Shown: piece by piece, positions 58,046 to 64,000 of the stretch
Layout of the letters: the number at the start of each line of letters is the position of its first letter
Numbering within the stretch: position 1 is the first letter of the stretch
Assembly: GCA_037039925.1 (NCBI GenBank)
Contig: JAXRKP010000579.1
Location: 26,001-90,000, forward strand
Source: Doris montereyensis
Lineage: Eukaryota; Mollusca; Gastropoda; Nudibranchia; Dorididae
DNA: 64,000 nt
Reading direction: 5' to 3'
Notes under the pieces: generated by a model
What the model saw: only the letters and a program-made list of their open reading frames with translations
Told to the model about the DNA's origin: nothing
Databases searched by the model: none
Made by a program: the position numbers and the translations under genes

Positions 58046-59030
58046 GATATAAAAAACATAATATTGTGAAATTTGCGCGAGTCATCTGATCAACGGTAAG
58101 GCACCGGCCGTCGACTCCACGCCCGAGGTGTCGGGAAACAAACACAGACTTCACATCTTATTGAGAACTAGGGAAAAGTCAGGGAACTCTCCAAACCAGA
58201 TGCCCAAGCGTTACGTCACTAAATAAACGCCAGGAAACCTCGGTTGACGGACGCGAGCAGTTCACGTAACATTACGTACTGGCATTGGACCTAGAATTTT
58301 CACAGTTATGCCCCTTGACTGAAAAACATGACTTTTAAAAAGCTAATTTACTTGCCCCACAGTCCTTTGCTATCTCTTAAAGTCATATATCTGGAATCCT
58401 CATGTTCTAAGCTTTAACATGGTATATAACACTTGTAAAAATATAACATGTACATTTTGACAAAAAAGGGAAATGGGAATAGACCATTTTGTGAAACCTG
58501 CCGTATGTGATTTTTCTTCCTCGTCTTCTTCTTCCCCCGATCTCTCACCCAGCGAGTCAGATAAGGGTGCGGATTGTCTCCATGAAGTGCGTAATCTTTG
58601 CAGACTCTCCATTGGGCCGTAGAACTTTTCTTTCAGAGCATCGCCCGGCCAGATTGCTGTTCTCTATGTTGTGTGGAACAGACACTGCTGGAGCATGTAT
58701 TCTAGTGGGTCGCTCTACACTCACACCTTTCTGATTCCCCAACTTTCAGATAGCGATACATATGCTGATGGAGACGGTTGTGCCCAGTCCTGAGTTTGAA
58801 TATTGTGGCTTGGGACTTTCCGTCGAGTTGATGGAGGGGGTTATAGCTAGCATTTGCCACGTAGCCACATAATAACACTACGGTGATTAAAAAACAGTAT
58901 GTGTATCAAAATGCCTGGCATTTCTCAGTCGTCTGAACCGAAAGTACCAGGCAGTTAGTCAGTTAAAAGCTCTCACCTTACTGTCCGGATCATTACTCAC
59001 TATCTATGTGCCTGGTAGTCACTTTATCTC
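57790..59030. repeat. Duplicated block in Arl8 intron 1 (second pair)
   Basis: aaaatacctggtatttcgca, gttgtctgaaccaaaagtgc, caggcagt..gagttaaa, cattactcactatct..gtg and agtcac recur at 57793-57920 and 58908-59025. Confidence 0.8.
58046..58905. other. Intronic sequence, nothing recognised
   Basis: Open frames at 58400-58742 lack a recognised domain and lie inside Arl8 intron 1. Confidence 0.5.
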
Positions 59031-59064
59031 TATAATGTGATTTTGACATCACCACACATAAATT

Positions 59065-59110
59065 GAGTGGCATTGGTGACCAAGGGGTAAGGTTTCCTGA
59101 CTTGAAATAA
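59065..59110 (+). mobile_element. Family T SINE head remnant
   Basis: gtggcattggtgaccaaggg, gtaaggtttcctgacttg resembles the family T A-box region. Confidence 0.45.
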
Positions 59111-59324
59111 TATCGTGGAAGTTCAGACGCTGCAAAACATTAATGCGTTTGTTGACTGATTTGTGGATGAGCATTATCATGATGGAGGATTAGATCATTG
59201 AACGGGCGAACACTGTAATGGTGTAAAAGCTTCTTCCATGTTTCAGTGTATCGACACAAGCTAATGGTATTGTCTATTTCCAGAAATTTCCTTATGCACA
59301 ATACCCCCACAGTTCCAAAGCAAA

Positions 59325-59442
59325 TGTCTTATCAAGGAACACAGCGTCGGGGCTACTTTTAAATTGCTAGGCTTCAAACCTGGGACCTCATAATCCCCAG
59401 TTCGGCAGTCTAACCGCTCGGCCACTGGCGCCATATTATATC
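59325..59442 (-). mobile_element. Family T SINE, 5' part
   Basis: atcaaggaacacagcgtcgg, ctaggcttcaaacctgggac, ctcataatccccagttcggc, agtctaaccgctcggccact: reverse complement of A- and B-box regions. Confidence 0.85.
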
Positions 59443-59865
59443 AAAGTACATATAATATAATATCCATTTCAAGACTCAAACTGGAGTGGAGAGAGAAGCT
59501 CAGGTTTTCCTTCTTGTTGGTCAGGCGGTCATAATTTCTCTCAATGCTAATGATGTGATGAACATAGCTGGATGAAGCTCACATACACGCTGTGCGGATG
59601 CCTAAAGAAGGTCTTTGAATTTGGAAGTCTGAGCAAAGACTGATTTGATTTATAATATAAATAGTTACTTTTTTTATTTTGTTAAAAAACTAAACTTGCA
59701 GAACTATGATATGTTTGTCTTACAGATTCGAATGAATAATTATTTTGTTTTCTCCATAAAAGTTTGTTTTTAAGACAATATGTGATTATTATGGAAGAAA
59801 GTTAAATTATCCATCTTTCATACAGCCAACATTCTTTAAAAGGTTTACAATTATGTTTTCTCCAG

Positions 59866-59946
59866 TCAGGACAGTTTAATGAAGACATGATCCCAACAGT
59901 TGGTTTCAACATGAGGAAAATTTCAAAGGGCAACGTCACAATTAAA
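59866..59946 (+). CDS. Arl8: Arl8 GTPase, coding exon 2
   Basis: Acceptor tatgttttctccag, 81 nt, donor AAA|gtaagt, phase 0. It encodes residues 42-68: [20 protein letters not shown] then KGNVTIK. The switch I threonine (T52 in IPTVGF) is present. Differences from the human protein are conservative (FNEDM for FSEDM, KISKG for KVTKG). Intron 1 is 2,656 bp. Confidence 0.97.
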
Positions 59947-60479
59947 GTAAGTTGTATGGGTTTTTGTGTTTTCAAATGAATTGTCAAGAAAAAAACAACA
60001 AAACCAACGTCATCTCATCTAGCGTGAATTAGAATAAATATAATATATATAAACACAGTGTATTTTACCCTGGGTGATATTAAGTACGATTATTGGATGG
60101 AGTCAGCACTCCATATTGAGGTTACAAGGTTAGGCCTGAACGATGCTATTTCCACTTTTTAACTATTATTAGGTGGATGAAAATTCCACTCAAAGACAAG
60201 GAAACAGTGACATTTTCCTATACTAAATGTTCTAGGGTAGAAAGATTTCAACAACAAAAAATGTCTTTGGGATCCTTTTGGAACCTACAGGCAAAATATA
60301 GTTTCTGTTAGTGGCCTGGCAACAGAGCCTTTGATGCATGGAGAGCGTCTAACTCAAGACTTATATAGATAGATATTTGTCCGTTTTTGTGTGCGTGTGG
60401 AAATTCCACGCCTTTGTCAAAGGTTAGTTCGGCTTGGGACATTGATTTACCATGTGTACAATATCCTCTCATAAAAATT
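59947..60479. other. Arl8 intron 2, left part
   Basis: 60085-60130 (agtacgattattggatggag, tccatattgaggtta) resembles a reverse-orientation family B fragment; otherwise nothing is recognised. Confidence 0.45.
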
Positions 60480-60484
60480 GCTTT

Positions 60485-60802
60485 GATTGATTGATTTGAT
60501 TAACCCACATCCACAACCAGGGTGATCTCTGGGTTTTGATAGGATTTTAAATCTTACCCAGACTGCCCTGTAAACAGCCAAAGGGATCTTTAACGTGCAC
60601 AGAGTGTTGTGATTTGCACACAGGAGATCCTTTTATCGTCCGTCTTCGATGGGACTAAGTGTTGATCCACCTGCCTGGACCAGGGCAGTAGATTTTGCTT
60701 TTTGTGTGCTTAAGAAAATAGTTCAACCGTTGGGGCTCGAACCGACTGCCTTTTGGTTGAGAGGTCGAGACTTTGTCTCTGGACTACCAAATCCCTCTCA
60801 TT
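60485..60802 (-). mobile_element. Family A SINE, full length, in Arl8 intron 2
   Basis: ttgatttgattaacccacat, gccaaagggatctttaacgt, gtccgtcttcgatgggacta, tggggctcgaaccgactgcc (B-box complement) and ttgtctctggactaccaaat. Confidence 0.93.
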
Positions 60803-60949
60803 ACATTTGCATTCGTTCATATGTTATGAAAAAAGTTTGTCGTCTGGGCAATTGGCTATCCTATCTTGCAGGTTGATGATATGGACTAGGGTTTTGTACT
60901 GTATTGTAAAAATGTGGGAAATGAATAACTTTTTGTTGTAAGAATCGTA

Positions 60950-61212
60950 CTTGATGTCACCCAGGTAGAACACACTTTGTCTTTTCTAAAGACATAAGCT
61001 GACTTTCTCTCAACTTCGACTTGAACAACTGTCTTTCTAAAGACCTTAAGGTTGAGCAGTAGGTTTCAAATCTCAACTTTGAATGTGCTTCTTTGCCTGC
61101 GATGAACTTTTAGTGTTCGAAACAACTGCACCCACGACCACCAGATGTTACAGTGGTTTCTATTGTAGGTTTCAAATAGCCTGCTTTGGGTTCTTAGCAA
61201 AGACAAAGTGAA
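60950..61212 (+). mobile_element. Family B fragments in Arl8 intron 2
   Basis: cttgatgtcacccaggta, ctgcacccacgaccacc and tcaaatagcctgctttgggt match pieces of family B, but order and spacing are disturbed. Confidence 0.5.
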
Positions 61213-61244
61213 CCGAAACTAAACATCTGTCCCACCACCAGATT

Positions 61245-61378
61245 TAAAAGGAGGTCCCGTTGCAGATCAGCCACTTTGTGCACTTAAAAATCCCTTGGCT
61301 GTTTAATGGCAGTCCGGGCAAAATTTAAAATCCTACCGAAAACCCCCCGAGTTCATGGATGTGGGTAAATCAAATGCT
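61245..61378 (+). mobile_element. Family A SINE, 3' half, in Arl8 intron 2
   Basis: aaaaggaggtcccgttgcag, atcccttggctgtttaatgg, cagtccgggcaaaatttaaa and catggatgtgggtaaatcaa. Confidence 0.85.
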
Positions 61379-62834
61379 TGTATGGTATTTAAGATCAAGA
61401 TGAACTTCTTCTTAGTGACAGGGTAGAGTGACAGTGGAAACAGTCACTGTACTTTCTGTCTCGATCAGAAGGACGGACCAGTGACTCAAGCACTGAGGAC
61501 AAAAATTAGTTTTGTTTCCTACACAATGTTTAGAGTCATGAAGAGCACCACATGGCAACGAGGACTCACAGATAATGCTCTGCACAGTGTAGATCTCTAT
61601 AAAAAAAAAACTGATCACGGAAAGTCGCTTGAAGTCCAGTTGCCACTGTTACATAAAGCACCAACATTATTTATACCGGTTGAATTTCTCAATTGCATGG
61701 CATTCACATTAAGGAAATAGTTTCTCCAAATTGCATTTTTTTTAATGATTTACATACATATAGTATTCGGTTTGCAGCGGTCTCCGTTGTACGATGGAGG
61801 GACGTTCACTCCTAGCTCTACAGGGTTTATTATTACAGAATATTTCAAAAGGAATCAAAGTTCAGAGTTGTCTGAAGTTTGCCCACTGAACATAGATCTA
61901 TCTATATGTATAGATATACACATTTCATTTACAGTAACAGCCCTGTATTATTTTTAAATTTCATATTTGACACAGTCATTTTCTTTCTTCTCTTTTATTT
62001 ATTTTTTTGTGTTCAATTTAAAAACAAGACTTTTGAAGCCGAGCTATTCTCGTCATTGTGTTTTTCGCAGTCCTCAACTACATTAAAAACTGTTGTATGG
62101 TGGCATCCTTTCCCATTTGTTGCATCCAAGAGAAGGTTCAAAGTTCAAAGTAAAGATACCGATAAAACTGGTTATATTTGAAAGGTTCCATCACAAGACG
62201 CAAAATATCCAAATGTCTCTGAAAATGAAGAAAACTAAACCATGTTTTACTCTCATGTTCATGATTTGTCACATAAACAATCATTATCTTAATGTGTCAC
62301 GGACATAAAGGGGTTTAACAGTGATAACGATTTAAATCAGACATGTAATGTACTTTTCTCTGAATCACTCCCTTAAATAAAAATACAAGAAGAAAACATT
62401 AAAAGGAACAAAATTGAATCAATCATCTAATCATGCTCATGGTGTTTTGGGTGATAAAAAAACCCAGAAAAAACCCCCAACTTAAACAAAGTGTTAAAAA
62501 CAGCCGATGGTATTTAATGCCCGCCATTGAAATGAAATTTGCAGTTTGGCTGTGGGTATGGCCGGATATTTGTCGTTTGACAAGTTCTAATTGGCTGAGA
62601 ATGCACATATGGCTTGTATATCGTGTGACGAAACGTTGAATTGTCAAGCTCTAATGAACGGGATACATTGCATTTTGTGGGAAATAGGAAACTTTACCGG
62701 CAGACATTTTAAAACTAAAATATCACAGGGGCATAAACTCACTTTCTTTTTTTAAAACTTTTTGTCTAATTTGCATTGTAATTGATTTCTCTTTGTTTAT
62801 TGTCTCCCGTTTGACTCTCTTTCCTCTGTGCCAG
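61379..62834. other. Arl8 intron 2, right part
   Basis: No repeat or exon recognised; short open frames here have no protein similarity that I can see. Intron 2 totals 2,888 bp. Confidence 0.5.
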
Positions 62835-62908
62835 TTATGGGATATAGGCGGCCAGCCAAGGTTCAGGAGCATGTGGGAGCGATACTGCAGAGGAGTGAAT
62901 GCAATTGT
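62835..62908 (+). CDS. Arl8: Arl8 GTPase, coding exon 3 (gene continues past window)
   Basis: Acceptor ctctttcctctgtgccag, 74 nt, donor ATTGT|gtaagt (two nucleotides of the next codon carried over). It encodes [20 protein letters not shown] then VNAI from residue 69. WDIGGQ (70-75) is the G3/switch II motif with the catalytic Gln75. The remaining exons (NKxD and SA-type motifs, C-terminus) are not in the window. About 92 of the family's usual 186 residues are covered. Confidence 0.97.
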
Positions 62909-63254
62909 GTAAGTTTTAAGATTTTGTCCAATCAACTGTGGTTCATTGATTTTAAACAAATTTTTTTTACTCTCGTAGATTTATTATAGAAAAGCTCGTT
63001 CTAAATTAGTACAGAGGAACAAACTTGATTGTGTGTTTTCTTTTGATTGGTTACATACATGCCTTTTGGACAGATTTTTTATTTTTGTTCTGTTTCCGTT
63101 CATTTTGCGTTCATATTTTATTTTTCAATTATCAGTTCGTTGACACAATTTTACCAGGTGCAGGTTTGCCAGACTGCTGTAAAGAGAATTTCGTTTTGTC
63201 GTTGTGTGTCTTGTCTTTAATACTTGGCCATTTTTGTTGTTATCGTCTTTTTTG

Positions 63255-63480
63255 GAAGAATTGGTTTGAATCCTGGCATAGCTAGGCCTGATGCTGTGTT
63301 CCTTTGGAAAGACAACCCTCAACCAAGGTGCAAATGGGTACAATACAAACTCCGTTTTGGGAGTAAAAACCTGCATCAATCTAGTGTTCTGTTCAGGGGG
63401 TGATTGTCATCCACCTATTTCGCTTCACACCATAGAAACCTGCTCTATGGGCCGTAGTGGCTTTGATGAAGAAATTTTAA
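63255..63480 (+). mobile_element. Family T SINE in Arl8 intron 3
   Basis: tggtttgaatcctggcatag (B-box), ctgtgttcctttggaaagac, gtgcaaatgggtacaataca, atttcgcttcacaccataga and tatgggccgtagtggctttg. Confidence 0.88.
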
Positions 63481-63837
63481 CTTTGTGCAAAATAAGAATA
63501 ATTTCTTTTATTTTTACGCTATGTATATGGGACAAAACTCATGCGTGGAATATTTTCTTTTCTTCAACTGCAAATTAGATATTAATAGGTTTATTCTTTG
63601 ATATGAAATTTTGTGGAGAGCTCTAATGGATATGTTAGCAGTTTAACATTGCAGGTAGCCATAACATAAAGGCACTAAGATGTACATTTTCCCCTTGCAA
63701 TCATTATATTCTTTGTGTACTGCATTAAAAAAAATTGTCTTCCTTTGTTGATATCTTAAACAGCGTCTTTTGTCTACAACACACATTAGCTGCTATAACA
63801 GACCCCTCTCTGTCTATCTGTTTGTCAGTGGAAGGCT

Positions 63838-64000
63838 GTAGGTGGGCACTACTGATAGCATCTTAGAGAAGGTTCAAATGAGATCTAGGCTAGAAAAGTA
63901 TCTCTTACGCCATTATATATATAGATTTGTCAAAATCTTCTTTATTACTCATATCTTTCTCTGTCCTTTCACTCTTTCACATCTTTCTTTTCAGTCATCT
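63838..64000 (-). repeat. Probable family C element, reverse orientation
   Basis: gtaggtgggcactactgata and, after an interruption, ctctgtcctttcactctttc resemble the reverse complement of family C. Cut by the window edge. Confidence 0.4.

Overview
This is eukaryotic, AT-rich, repeat-dense, mostly intergenic and intronic DNA. Real coding signal is limited to short exons with GT-AG splice sites, and there are no operons or ribosome binding sites. The repeats (RTE/BovB-like and CR1/L2-like LINEs, tRNA-derived SINEs with 'gtgcacgttaaagatccc' or 'gttccttgggaaagac' cores, AGATCT-rich palindromic tracts, long trinucleotide arrays) suggest an invertebrate, most likely a mollusc and perhaps a gastropod. 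That assignment is inference from repeat style, not from a species marker.

Two host genes are supported. (1) On the plus strand at 57087-62908 are the first three coding exons of Arl8, a lysosomal Arf-like GTPase, with intact G1 and G3 motifs. The gene runs off the right edge. (2) On the minus strand, about 37.9 kb down to 29.0 kb, lies an AT-hook chromatin protein of HMGA-like type built from very short exons that are all in phase 0. The exons encode MPKRKAA, TAVVNNTE, a Ser/Lys-rich segment and two AT-hooks (RGRGRPP and PRGRGRPKGS). A CCAAT/TATA-like promoter is likely at about 37.94-38.07 kb. A further phase-0 exon-like open segment at 25545-25766 (minus) may be a downstream exon of this gene or of another one. 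One plus-strand exon-like segment (34755-34879) sits inside an intron of the AT-hook gene and is not recognised.

Layout: 0-0.5 kb minisatellite; 1.08-1.42 kb GAA/TTC array; 1.75-3.17 kb LINE (family X); 3.2-17 kb scattered SINEs, MITE-like elements and simple repeats; 17.1-17.9 kb MITE-like element with an internal 36-bp array; 18.15-19.86 kb decayed CR1-like LINE (minus); 20-28 kb SINEs and unassigned DNA; 28-38 kb AT-hook gene with about ten copies of a dispersed element (family C) in its introns; 32.1-32.9 kb 22-bp minisatellite; 38.3-42.3 kb AGC/AGT and ACT trinucleotide region with an internal segmental duplication; 43.1-51.7 kb LINE fragments, family D SINEs, two minisatellites and SINE-into-LINE nesting; 52.2-53.1 kb 20-bp minisatellite abutting an RTE/BovB-like LINE (53.1-56.75 kb); 57-64 kb Arl8 with repeat-rich introns.

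Repeat family names used here: A = tRNA-like SINE ending 'gtggatgtgggtaaatcaaa'; T = tRNA-like SINE with 'gttccttgggaaagac'; B = MITE-like element with imperfect terminal inverted repeats; C = short element with 'gaaacagcaagataaaag' and 'gacctaccagcag'; D = tRNA-like SINE with 'ggttcaagcccc' and 'aagtagagaaagatctt'; E = intron-associated repeat at 26.9 and 35.3 kb; X = LINE family at 1.8, 44.6 and 49-51.7 kb. No CRISPR array, prokaryotic gene, rRNA gene or convincing functional tRNA gene was seen.
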